Assembly (NCBI GenBank): GCA_015068455.1
Contig: SVKO01000002.1
Location: 124,001 to 188,000, forward strand
Direction of reading: 5' to 3'
Origin: Oscillospiraceae bacterium
GTDB taxonomy: Bacteria > Bacillota > Clostridia > Oscillospirales > Oscillospiraceae
Length of the DNA: 64,000 bases
Part shown: positions 32,429 through 40,740 of the stretch, piece by piece
Position numbering within the stretch: the first letter of the stretch is position 1
How the letters are laid out: the number at the start of each line of letters is the position of its first letter
Translations under genes and position numbers: made by a program
Notes under the pieces: generated by a model
Databases searched by the model: none
What the model was told of the DNA's origin: nothing
What the model saw: the letters and a program-made list of their open reading frames with translations, nothing else

Positions 32429-34204
32429 TTATTCCGGCCGGACCAGCGCGATGTGCAGCTCGTCGAGCTGGCGCTGCTCCACGCTCGAGGGGGCGTCCAT
32501 CATGACGTCCTGGGCGTTCTTGTTCATGGGGAAGGGGATGATCTCGCGGATGGAGTCCTCGCCCGCCAGCAGCATGACCATGCGGTCCACGCCGGGAGCG
32601 ATGCCGGCATGGGGAGGCGCGCCGTAGCAGAAGGCGTTGTACATGGCGGGGAACTTGGCCTTGACGTCCTCCTCGCCCAGGCGGACCATCTCAAAGGCCT
32701 TGATCATGATCTCGGGGTCGTGGTTCCGGACTGCGCCGGAGGAGAGTTCCACGCCGTTGCACACCAGATCGTACTGGTCGGCGCAGATGGTAAGCGGGTC
32801 GATCTCGCCGCGCTCGGCCTGCTCCAGCACGGCTTTGCCGCCGGTGGGCATGGAGAAGGGATTGTGGCAGAATTCCAGTTCGCCGGACTCCTCGCCGATC
32901 TCGTACATGGGGAAGTCCACGATCCAGCAGAATTCGTAGCGTTCGCGGTCCATGTGGCCGGGCACCGCGGCGCCGAGCTTCTTGACGATGACGCCGGCGG
33001 TCTTCTGGGCGACGCCCAGCTTGCCGGCGCTGACGCCCACGAGGCAGTTGGGGGTGAGGCCCAGCTTCTCGATGACCGCGTCCTTCCGGTCGGCCAGGAA
33101 CTTGGAGATGCCGCCGACGAAATTGCCGCCCTCGTCCATACGGAACCACATGGGCCGGGCGCCGGCCTGGACCTCCACCTCGGCCATGACCTTGTCGATG
33201 GCCTTGCGGGCCAGGTGACAGTCGGAGACCACCACGGCCTTGACGCGGTTGCCGGGGGCGAAGGGGGCGAAGTCGATGCCGTCTACCAGATCGGTCATGT
33301 CCTGCACGGTCAGATCGATGCGCAGGTCCGGCTTGTCGGTGCCGTAGGTCTCCATGGCGTCAACGTAGCTGATGCGGCGGAAGGGGGCCTCGGAGGCGAC
33401 GGAATACGTACCGTATTTGGCGAAGATCGGGGGCAGCACGTCCTCAATGACGGAGAAGACCTCGTCCTGGCCGGCGAAGGCCATCTCCATATCGAGCTGG
33501 TAGAACTCGCCGGGACTGCGGTCGCCGCGCGCGTCCTCGTCGCGGAAGCAGGGGGCGATCTGGAAATAGCGGTCGAAGCCCGCGGTCATCAGAAGCTGCT
33601 TGAACTGCTGGGGCGCCTGGGGCAGGGCATAGAACTTGCCGGGATGCTTGCGCGCCGGCACCAGATAGTCCCGCGCGCCCTCGGGGGAGGAGGCGGTCAG
33701 GATGGGGGTGGTGATCTCCAGGAAATCGTGGCGGAGCATGGCCTCGCGCAGGGCGGCGATGACGTTGCAGCGCAGGATGATGTTCTTCTTGACGGCGGGA
33801 TTGCGCAGGTCGAGATAGCGGTAGCGCAGGCGCTGGGTCTCGTCGGCCTCGCGGCTGCGGTTGATCTCGAAGGGCAGCTCATTGTATCGGCAGCGGCCGA
33901 GGATCTCCACGCCCGTGGGAGAGACCTCGATCTCGCCGGTGGGCAGCTTGGGATTCTTGCTGGCGCGCTCGCGCACCGTGCCGGTGACCTGGATGGTGGA
34001 TTCCTTGTTGAGGGACTTGAAGATCTTCATCATGTCCTCGTTTTCCACCACGATCTGGGTGGTGCCGTAGAAGTCGCGCAGGATCACAAAGGCAAAATTG
34101 GAGCCGACCTCGCGGACGTTTTCCATCCAGCCGGCCAGGGTCACCTGCTTGCCGGCGTCGGAGAGTCGGAGCTCCCCGCAGGTATGGGTTCTGGACTGGA
34201 ACAT
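32429..34204 (-). CDS. aspS: aspartyl-tRNA synthetase
   Basis: A 591-residue class II synthetase of the bacterial AspRS type. It has the N-terminal OB-fold anticodon domain (about 1-105), class II motif 2 (RYFQIAPCFRDEDARGDR), the bacterial GAD insertion (about 290-420), and motif 3 near the end (GIAPGVDRMVMLL). ATG 34204 is chosen because AAGGAGAG lies just upstream. It follows hisS by 16 bases and shares the T-box leader. Confidence 0.97.
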   Translation of the reverse strand: MFQSRTHTCGELRLSDAGKQVTLAGWMENVREVGSNFAFVILRDFYGTTQIVVENEDMMKIFKSLNKESTIQVTGTVRERASKNPKLPTGEIEVSPTGVEILGRCRYNELPFEINRSREADETQRLRYRYLDLRNPAVKKNIILRCNVIAALREAMLRHDFLEITTPILTASSPEGARDYLVPARKHPGKFYALPQAPQQFKQLLMTAGFDRYFQIAPCFRDEDARGDRSPGEFYQLDMEMAFAGQDEVFSVIEDVLPPIFAKYGTYSVASEAPFRRISYVDAMETYGTDKPDLRIDLTVQDMTDLVDGIDFAPFAPGNRVKAVVVSDCHLARKAIDKVMAEVEVQAGARPMWFRMDEGGNFVGGISKFLADRKDAVIEKLGLTPNCLVGVSAGKLGVAQKTAGVIVKKLGAAVPGHMDRERYEFCWIVDFPMYEIGEESGELEFCHNPFSMPTGGKAVLEQAERGEIDPLTICADQYDLVCNGVELSSGAVRNHDPEIMIKAFEMVRLGEEDVKAKFPAMYNAFCYGAPPHAGIAPGVDRMVMLLAGEDSIREIIPFPMNKNAQDVMMDAPSSVEQRQLDELHIALVRPE

Positions 34205-34220
34205 ATTTCTCTCTCCTTTT

Positions 34221-35585
34221 TCAGATGGTTTCACGAATGACGCTGCCGCGGCTGCGTTCGGCGAGCCCGGCGCGAATCAGCTCGATCGCCTCGTCGGGGC
34301 TGAGCTTTTGCTGCTGACCGGTGGCCAGCTCCTTGACCGAGCACCTGCCCTCGGCGATCTCGTCCTCGCCGAGGAAAATGACATAGGGAATCGCCAGCCG
34401 GTCGGCGTACTGCATCTTGGCCTTGAATTTCCGGGATTCGGTGTAGAGCTGGACGCGGATATCCGCCCCGCGCAGGGCGGTGGATAGGGCAATGGCACTG
34501 GACAGGGCTTCGTCGCCCATGGGCAGCACCAGCACGTCCGCCGGCGCCGTGGGCAGGTCGGGATTCAGCATGCCCTGCTCGCCCAGCACGTAGAACAGGC
34601 GGGTCAGGCCGATGGAGATGCCCACACCGGGCAGCTGCCGGTCGGTATAGTAGGCGGCCAGGTTGTCATAGCGGCCGCCGGAGCACACCGAGCCGATCTC
34701 GGGGTGATCGAGCATGGTGGTCTCATAGACGGTGCCGGTATAGTAATCCAGGCCGCGGGCGATGGTCAGATCCACGGCGAAGTTTTCCTCCGGCACGCCG
34801 AACGCGCCCAGATAGCCCACCACGGTGGACAGTTCGCCGAGACCTTCGTCGAAGCGCTCGCTGCGGCCGCGGTAGGCCTCCAGAGCTTCGAGCACCTGGG
34901 CGTTGGAGCCGCCGATGGAGATGAATTTCAGGATCTCATCGGCCTTCTCCTCGCTGATGCCGTCGTCCTCGCACAGCACCAGACGGACGTTCTCGGGGCC
35001 GATCTTATCCAGCTTGTCCACGGTGCGCATGATGTCGCCGGCCCGGTCGGACAGGCCCAGCAGCTCATAGAAACCGTTGAGGATCTTGCGGTTGTTGACG
35101 CGGATCTGGAAGCGGGTCAGGCCCAGAGCGCGGAAGGTGCGGTAGATGATGGAGGGGATCTCCGCCTCGTTGATGATGGAGAGCTTGCCGTCGCCGATGA
35201 TGTCGATGTCCGCCTGGTAGAATTCGCGGAAGCGGCCGCGCTGGGCACGCTCGCCGCGGTAGACCTTGCCGATCTGGTAGCGGCGGAAGGGGAAGCACAG
35301 CTCGCCGGAGTGGATGGCGACGTATTTCGCCAGAGGGACGGTGAGATCAAAGCGCAGGGCCAGATCGTTGTCGCCCTTCTGGAAGCGGTAAATCTGCTTT
35401 TCTGTCTCGCCGCCGCCCTTGGCAAGGAGCACCTCCGCCGACTCGATGGCGGGGGTATCCAGGGGCGTGAACCCGTAAAGGGCATAGGTGCGGCGCAGGA
35501 TCTCCATGATGCGCTCCATCTGCATCTGGGGTGCAGGGAGCAGCTCCATGAAGCCGGAGAGGGTGCGGGGCTTGATTTTTTCCAT
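34221..35585 (-). CDS. hisS: histidyl-tRNA synthetase
   Basis: A 454-residue class II HisRS. Motif 2 (YQIGKVYRGERAQRGRFREF), the histidine-specific loop ARGLDYYTGTVYE and the C-terminal anticodon domain (about 355-454) are all present. ATG 35585 has AAAGGAA upstream; longer in-frame starts would read into the leader. It is the first gene after the T-box, a common hisS-aspS arrangement in Firmicutes. Confidence 0.97.
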   Translation of the reverse strand: MEKIKPRTLSGFMELLPAPQMQMERIMEILRRTYALYGFTPLDTPAIESAEVLLAKGGGETEKQIYRFQKGDNDLALRFDLTVPLAKYVAIHSGELCFPFRRYQIGKVYRGERAQRGRFREFYQADIDIIGDGKLSIINEAEIPSIIYRTFRALGLTRFQIRVNNRKILNGFYELLGLSDRAGDIMRTVDKLDKIGPENVRLVLCEDDGISEEKADEILKFISIGGSNAQVLEALEAYRGRSERFDEGLGELSTVVGYLGAFGVPEENFAVDLTIARGLDYYTGTVYETTMLDHPEIGSVCSGGRYDNLAAYYTDRQLPGVGISIGLTRLFYVLGEQGMLNPDLPTAPADVLVLPMGDEALSSAIALSTALRGADIRVQLYTESRKFKAKMQYADRLAIPYVIFLGEDEIAEGRCSVKELATGQQQKLSPDEAIELIRAGLAERSRGSVIRETI

Positions 35586-35610
35586 GGTCTTCGTTCCTTT
35601 CAGATCGTTC

Positions 35611-35850
35611 AAAAAAGAATACTCTCGTCCCTGTACATGGGACGAGAGTAGGTTCTACTTCGTGGTGCCACCCAATTTCAGTCTTGCGACTCTTTTGGCC
35701 TGCTGCGGGCAGGGACCGGCGATTTCGGCAAAAGCCTTATACGCGCGCTCGGCGGACGTCCTTCACGCATGGCCGCGCCGGAAGCTTTCAGCCGGGGCTT
35801 CCTTCTCTGGGGGCGGGCGGATGCGCTACTGCTTCCGCGTCATTGCGCAT
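35611..35850 (-). promoter_or_regulatory. T-box riboswitch of hisS-aspS
   Basis: On the minus strand the T-box sequence TGGGTGGCACCACG is at 35674-35661. It is followed by a terminator stem of 11 pairs (35621-35631 with 35639-35649) and the T-rich tail ATTCTTTTTT. Upstream lies a long stem I region that includes the GGAAGC/GCTTCC arm. A GAAGGACGTCC stretch (near 35765-35755) suggests GAC, hence tRNA-Asp, as the specifier, but its exact place was not proved. Uncharged tRNA would prevent termination. Confidence 0.9.
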
Positions 35851-35864
35851 GTTCAGTTGTACGT

Positions 35865-36290
35865 TCAGCGGATGGATTTGACCGAACGGCGGGGATGGAT
35901 CATTTCGCGCCAATCGAGGTCGCCGCGCTGCAGGCCCATGATGAGCATTTCCGCGGAGGCCAGGTTGGTGCCGACGGGGACGTTGTGCTTGTCGCAGTGG
36001 CGCAGGGTCTCGATGATGCGCTGATCCTCCCAGGGATCGCGGTTGTCGGGATCGGAGAACATCAGCACCAGATCGATCTCATTGTAGGCGATGCGGGCGT
36101 CGATCTGCTGATGGCCGCCGTTTTTGTGGGACAGGAACAGGCTGATCGGGAGCCCCGTCGCATCGGCCACGAGTCTTCCCGTGGTGGCGGTGGCGAACAG
36201 GTTGTGCTTTGCAAGGATGCTCTTGTAAGCAGTGCAGAACTGAACGAGCAGTTCCTTTTTCTTGTCTTGTGCGGTCAGCGCAATATTCAT
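35865..36290 (-). CDS. mgsA: methylglyoxal synthase
   Basis: A 141-residue MgsA that turns dihydroxyacetone phosphate into methylglyoxal. The phosphate-binding TTGRLVADATG, the GGHQQIDARI segment and the catalytic Asp region VLMFSDPDNRDPWEDQ fit. ATG 36290 is preferred over GTG 36299, because the ribosome-binding site GGAG abuts the GTG. It follows the MinD-like gene by 46 bases, and the T-box leader of hisS begins right after it. Confidence 0.93.
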   Translation of the reverse strand: MNIALTAQDKKKELLVQFCTAYKSILAKHNLFATATTGRLVADATGLPISLFLSHKNGGHQQIDARIAYNEIDLVLMFSDPDNRDPWEDQRIIETLRHCDKHNVPVGTNLASAEMLIMGLQRGDLDWREMIHPRRSVKSIR

Positions 36291-36336
36291 GATATCCACT
36301 CCGTTTTCTGTTGATTCAAGATGTATATGTATGTAT

Positions 36337-37071
36337 TCAGTGCAGCATCAGCGGGACGGTTTCGCCCTCCAGGCGGCGGGCGATGTTGGCGCAGGCCCTG
36401 GCGGCGGGACAGCCCTCGGCATTGCACAGGGGCACGCCCCAGGCGGCGGCCAGAAGCACGTCGGCGTGCTCCGGCACCAGGCCAAGCAGGGGGAGGCCGA
36501 CGGTATCCATGATGTCGTCGACATTGGTACGCAGGCGGCTGTAGAGCCGGGAATGCACCCGATTGACCACCACGCGCACCCACTGGGGGCCGAGCTGCGC
36601 GGCCAGGCTGCCGGCGCGCTCGGCGTCGCGCATGCTGGCGGGATCGGCCTGAGTCACCACCACGGTGCGGTCGGCGCGGCGTACAGCCAGACGGAACAGG
36701 GCGCCGACGCCGGCGGGGGCGTCCAGCAGGACCCAGTCGAACTGCGCTTTCGCCTCGGCCAGCAGGCCGAAGAAGGCCTCCTCCGAAACCGTCTCCGGTT
36801 CCGCCACGGGGGCGGTGAGCAGACGAAGGGAGGGAAGCAGCGGGTGGACCGGCGCGTCCGTCACGGCGCAGCTGCCGTCGATGACGTCGAGAAAGCTGAC
36901 GGAGGCCTCGTCGCGCATGCCGAGGGAAATGTCGAGATTGCGCAGGCCAACGTCGAGATCGATACAAAGAACCTTTGAGCCGCGTTTGGCCAAACTGCCC
37001 GCCACGGCGGCGCACAGGGTGGTCTTGCCGGTGCCGCCCTTACCGGATACAAAGGCAACGACCTGCCCCAC
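36337..37071 (-). CDS. MinD/ParA-family ATPase
   Basis: A 244-residue deviant-Walker ATPase. The P-loop KGGTGKTT, the switch segment DLDVGLRNLDISLG and VLLDAPAG are typical of MinD. It ends ...RRLEGETVPLMLH without the basic amphipathic helix that attaches classical MinD to the membrane. No minC or minE is seen nearby. It may therefore be a MinD relative with another partner. It lies directly before mgsA, a neighbourhood also seen for minD in clostridia. Confidence 0.8.
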   Translation of the reverse strand: MGQVVAFVSGKGGTGKTTLCAAVAGSLAKRGSKVLCIDLDVGLRNLDISLGMRDEASVSFLDVIDGSCAVTDAPVHPLLPSLRLLTAPVAEPETVSEEAFFGLLAEAKAQFDWVLLDAPAGVGALFRLAVRRADRTVVVTQADPASMRDAERAGSLAAQLGPQWVRVVVNRVHSRLYSRLRTNVDDIMDTVGLPLLGLVPEHADVLLAAAWGVPLCNAEGCPAARACANIARRLEGETVPLMLH

Positions 37072-37112
37072 CGTGAACGCCTCCTTTCAAGGCTTTGTAA
37101 TCAGTATCCTCT

Positions 37113-37141
37113 ATTATAGACTATTTTTTTGGCAAATTCAA
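37113..37141 (-). promoter_or_regulatory. promoter of the MinD-like gene and mgsA
   Basis: On the minus strand, TTGAAT (37141-37136), a 17-base spacer and TATAAT (37118-37113), about 40 bases before the start codon. Confidence 0.6.
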
Positions 37142-37216
37142 CAGGTAAAACGGAAAAAATTTCTGCTTATTTTGGAGCCGATGGGCAGAGTAGACAGAAT
37201 GGATCTCAAAAAATTG

Positions 37217-38593
37217 TCAAAAACGTGCCGCGATGGCCCGCGCGGCCAGGACGCCCGAGGCGCCGGCCTGGGCCAGACCGCGGGTGACGCCCGCGCCGTC
37301 GCCGATGGCATAGAGGCCGGGACGCTGGGTCTGCAGCTCCGGCGTGAGCTGGATGCGGGCGGAATAGAACTTGACCTCCACGCCGTAGAGCAGGGTATCA
37401 TAGTTGGCGGTGCCGGGGGCGATCTTGTCCAAAGCATAGATCATCTCGATGATGTTGTCCATGTGGCGCTTGGGCAGCACCAGGCTCAGATCCCCCGGGG
37501 TTGCCTGGAGGGTGGGCCGGGTGAAGGAGTGGCCCATGCGGTGCTCGTTGGTGCGCACGCCCTTGATGAGATCGCCGAAGCGCTGCACCAGCACGCCGCC
37601 GCCGAGCATATTGGACAGCGCGGCTATGTGTTTGCCGTACTGATAGGGCTGGTCAAAGGGCTTGGTGAAACGGTTGGACACCAGCAGGGCAAAGTTGGTG
37701 TTCTGGGAGCGCAGGGCGGGATCGGCATAGCTGTGGCCGTTGACGGTGATGACGCCGTCCACATTTTCCGAGACCACGTGGCCGTAGGGATTCATGCAGA
37801 AGGTGCGCACCGTATCGCCGTACTGCTTGGTGCGGTAGACCAGCTTGGATTCATACACCACGTCGGTGATGTGCTCGAACACCTTGGCCGGCAGCTCCAC
37901 GCGCACGCCCAGATCCACCTGATTGTTGGTCATGCTCAGACCCAGCTCCCGGCAGCGGTCGGAAAACCACTCCGCGCCGCAGCGCCCGGGGGCGGCGATG
38001 CAGCAGCGGCAATCCACACAGCCGTCGTCCAGCATCAGGCGGTAGCCCTCGTCCAGGGGGACGATGGAGCGCACGGGGGAATGGAAGCGGAATTCGCAGC
38101 GCTGGGCCAGATGCTCATAGATATTGGTGAGGATCCTGCGGTTGCGCTCCGTGCCCAGGTGCTTGCACCGGGCCTGCAGCAGATGCAGATCGTTTTCCAG
38201 CGCCCGCTTCTCGATTTCCCGGGCGGCGGGGGAGTCGGTGGTGAAAACCTCGGTGGTGGCGCCGAAGCGGACGTTCACGGAGTCCACGTATTCGATCAGC
38301 TCCATCAACTTGGCGTCGTCCACGTATTCGCCCAGCCAGCCGCCGAACTCGGTGGTGAAGTTGTATTTTCCGTCGGAGAATGCCCCGGCGCCGCCGAAAC
38401 CGGACATGATGGCGCAGGGCTTGCAGGAGATGCACTCGCGCACCTTCCCCGCCACGATGGGGCATTGGCGGCGATAGATGTCGGTGCCCATCTCCAGGAC
38501 AACGATTTTCAGGTGAGGCTTGAGGTTCAGCAGCTCATAGGCCGCGAATACGCCGGCGGTGCCGGCGCCGATGATGGCAACGTCGTAGCTCAT
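37217..38593 (-). CDS. FAD-dependent dehydrogenase of unknown substrate
   Basis: A 458-residue flavoprotein. The N-terminal dinucleotide-binding motif is GAGTAGVFAAYEL, and the closing FAD contact is GLYAIGDGAGVTRGLAQA. Residues about 44-75 hold a cysteine cluster (QCPIVAGKVRECISCKPC) that matches the COG2509 group of uncharacterised FAD-dependent dehydrogenases. The substrate is unknown. ATG 38593 is the first start that gives the standard MSYDVAIIGAG opening. It is not obviously in an operon. Confidence 0.85.
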   Translation of the reverse strand: MSYDVAIIGAGTAGVFAAYELLNLKPHLKIVVLEMGTDIYRRQCPIVAGKVRECISCKPCAIMSGFGGAGAFSDGKYNFTTEFGGWLGEYVDDAKLMELIEYVDSVNVRFGATTEVFTTDSPAAREIEKRALENDLHLLQARCKHLGTERNRRILTNIYEHLAQRCEFRFHSPVRSIVPLDEGYRLMLDDGCVDCRCCIAAPGRCGAEWFSDRCRELGLSMTNNQVDLGVRVELPAKVFEHITDVVYESKLVYRTKQYGDTVRTFCMNPYGHVVSENVDGVITVNGHSYADPALRSQNTNFALLVSNRFTKPFDQPYQYGKHIAALSNMLGGGVLVQRFGDLIKGVRTNEHRMGHSFTRPTLQATPGDLSLVLPKRHMDNIIEMIYALDKIAPGTANYDTLLYGVEVKFYSARIQLTPELQTQRPGLYAIGDGAGVTRGLAQAGASGVLAARAIAARF

Positions 38594-38745
38594 GCAAAAC
38601 CATCCTTTCCGATGTTTTTCATGTACAGTATAGCATGCGGCATGGAGTTTGTAAAAGGGCATTTCCTTGTGGATGCCCGGTTCCGCGGCCACAAGATGTT
38701 GCGCGCCGCCAAAAAACGACGGAAAAATTCCCCCATTTGCCATGC

Positions 38746-38774
38746 TTGCCGCGGCTGCGCCGCTGTGCTATAAT
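38746..38774 (+). promoter_or_regulatory. promoter of the dnaD-dnaC pair
   Basis: TTGCCG (38746-38751), a 17-base spacer and TATAAT (38769-38774), about 44 bases before the start codon. Confidence 0.65.
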
Positions 38775-38817
38775 AATCACTACACGAACTGTGAACAATC
38801 CGGAAAGGAGCGAGCAT

Positions 38818-39714
38818 ATGCCGGACGATATTCTGCTTTCACGCACTGCGGTGCGCAAGCTCATCGGTGCGGGCAGCGCGGACGCGGCGCTGCTGTATCT
38901 GTATCTCAGCGCCGATCGCCCGGCATTGGAGGCAGGCAAGGCCCTGGGCATGACCGGCGACCGTCTGCGCCGGGCGGGGGCCGTGCTCCGGCAGCTCGGC
39001 CTGCTGCCGGAGACCAGGAAGCCCATCGAACGAACGCCCGATAAGCCCGTCTACACCGAGGATGACATCCTGCGCGAGGTGGGCAGGGGATCGGCCTTCT
39101 CCAAGCTGGTCAGCGAGGCCCAGCGCAGGCTCGGCCGGGTATTGTCCACGGAGGAGATGAAGATCCTTCTGTCGCTGACGGATTATCTGGGATTGCCTTT
39201 TGACGTCATCGCGCTGCTGATCAACTTCTGCATCCAGAAGAATCGCGTCCGGGGCGTGCAGCGGGCGCCCTCCATGCGCACCATCGAAAAGGAAGCCTAC
39301 CGCTGGGCGGATCAGGGCGTCGAAACCCTGGAGGATGCCGCAGCCTGGTCCCAGCATCAGCTGCGGATGTTCAGCCGCGTCGGCGAGATCCGCAATGATC
39401 TCCAGCTGGAAGGCCGGCGGCTGACCATCCCGGAGGAAAACTATGTGCGCCAGTGGCTGGAGATGGGATTCGGCAAGCCGGAGATCCATCTGGCATACGA
39501 GAAGACATGCCTCAACAAGGGGGCGCTGGTCTGGCCCTATATGCACAGGATTTTGCTGAGCTGGCATGAACAGAATCTGCATACCCTTGCACAGATCGAG
39601 GCGGGCGACAGTGCTCCGGTCAAACGCCAGACGGAAAAGAGAGGAAATTACACCCCGGACCCGTCGGTGGTCCGGGCGGCATACGAAAAGCTGCTGGCGG
39701 AGGAGGGAGAGTAA
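38818..39714 (+). CDS. DnaD domain protein
   Basis: A 298-residue protein with two DnaD/DnaB-like parts: a winged-helix-like N terminus (about 1-75) and DnaD2-type domains (about 85-160 and 200-270, with the YIRQW-like motif as YVRQWLEMGFGKPEI). Firmicutes DnaD proteins help load the replicative helicase at origins and during restart. ATG 38818 has GAAAGGAG upstream. The dnaC-like gene follows after one base, which supports a helicase-loading pair. Confidence 0.88.
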   Translation: MPDDILLSRTAVRKLIGAGSADAALLYLYLSADRPALEAGKALGMTGDRLRRAGAVLRQLGLLPETRKPIERTPDKPVYTEDDILREVGRGSAFSKLVSEAQRRLGRVLSTEEMKILLSLTDYLGLPFDVIALLINFCIQKNRVRGVQRAPSMRTIEKEAYRWADQGVETLEDAAAWSQHQLRMFSRVGEIRNDLQLEGRRLTIPEENYVRQWLEMGFGKPEIHLAYEKTCLNKGALVWPYMHRILLSWHEQNLHTLAQIEAGDSAPVKRQTEKRGNYTPDPSVVRAAYEKLLAEEGE

Positions 39715-39715
39715 T

Positions 39716-40693
39716 ATGGCATATTCCCAGAGCGTGCTCCGGGCCGCCAGGGCCAGGCTCGCCCAGGCAAAGGCGGAGCGGGACGCGGAAAACGCCGGCC
39801 ATCTGGCCGAAGCCTATGAACGCTATCCCCGCCTGGCGGAGATCGACCGGGCGCTGAGCGCCACGGTGGCAAAGGCCGTGGCCGCGAGCATGCGCGCCGG
39901 GGAGGATCCGTCGCAGGCCATCGAGACGCTGCGCGAGAAAAACCTGGCGCTGCAGCGTGAGCGGGCATGGCTCCTGTCCGGTCTGGAAGAGGGCTTTTTG
40001 GACGACAGCCCCATCTGCCCGAAATGCGGCGGCAGCGGCTATGTGGGCGATCAGATGTGCGAATGCCTGCGGGAGCTGTGCCGGCAGGAGCAGAAGCGGG
40101 AGCTGACCAGCCTGCTCGGCGCCGGCAACGCCCGGTTCGAGCAGTTCCGCCTGGACGTCTACCCGGACGAGCACCTTGAGGAATTCGGCTGCAGCGCCCG
40201 CAGCATGATGCGCCTGAACCTCAGCCGCTGTAAGCGCTATGCGGCGAACTTCGCCCCCGGGGCCGAGAGCATGCTCTTCACCGGCGGGCCGGGCCTGGGC
40301 AAGACTTTTCTCTCGGCCTGCATCGCAAGGGCCGTCGCCGACGGGGGACACAGCGTGGTCTACGAGACGGTCATCCGGATGTTTTCCGACTTTGAAAATG
40401 CAAAATTCGGCGACTACTCCGAGGAGAATCAGAGCCGCACCGACAAGTATCTGAACTGCGACCTTCTGATCATGGACGATCTCGGCAGCGAGATGACCAC
40501 CGCATTCACCATGTCGGCGCTCTATACCGTGGTCAACTCCCGCCTGATGGAGGGCAGAGCCACCATCATTTCCACGAACCTGACGCCGGACGCCATCTCG
40601 GCACGCTACACGCAGGCCATCTGCTCACGGCTGCTGGGCAGCTACCGGCTGATGCAGTTCCTGGGCAATGATCTGCGGCGAAAAGAACAATAA
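39716..40693 (+). CDS. DnaC/DnaI-type helicase loader ATPase
   Basis: A 325-residue AAA+ ATPase that would load the DnaB-type helicase. A coiled N terminus (about 1-95) is followed by a zinc-finger-like cluster (CPKCGGSGYVGDQMCEC, about 100-120). The ATPase domain has Walker A GGPGLGKTF, Walker B LLIMDDLGSE and a sensor region IISTNLTPDAI. It starts one base after the dnaD stop and ends before a strong terminator. Confidence 0.9.
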   Translation: MAYSQSVLRAARARLAQAKAERDAENAGHLAEAYERYPRLAEIDRALSATVAKAVAASMRAGEDPSQAIETLREKNLALQRERAWLLSGLEEGFLDDSPICPKCGGSGYVGDQMCECLRELCRQEQKRELTSLLGAGNARFEQFRLDVYPDEHLEEFGCSARSMMRLNLSRCKRYAANFAPGAESMLFTGGPGLGKTFLSACIARAVADGGHSVVYETVIRMFSDFENAKFGDYSEENQSRTDKYLNCDLLIMDDLGSEMTTAFTMSALYTVVNSRLMEGRATIISTNLTPDAISARYTQAICSRLLGSYRLMQFLGNDLRRKEQ

Positions 40694-40698
40694 AAAAC

Positions 40699-40740
40699 CG
40701 GCGGAAGGAGCGATCCTTCCGCCGATTATTTATATTATTT
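40699..40740. terminator. bidirectional terminator after the dnaC-like gene
   Basis: A perfect 11-pair stem CGGCGGAAGGA-GCGA-TCCTTCCGCCG (40699-40724) with a T-rich tail on the right and an A run on the left. It separates converging genes. Confidence 0.85.
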
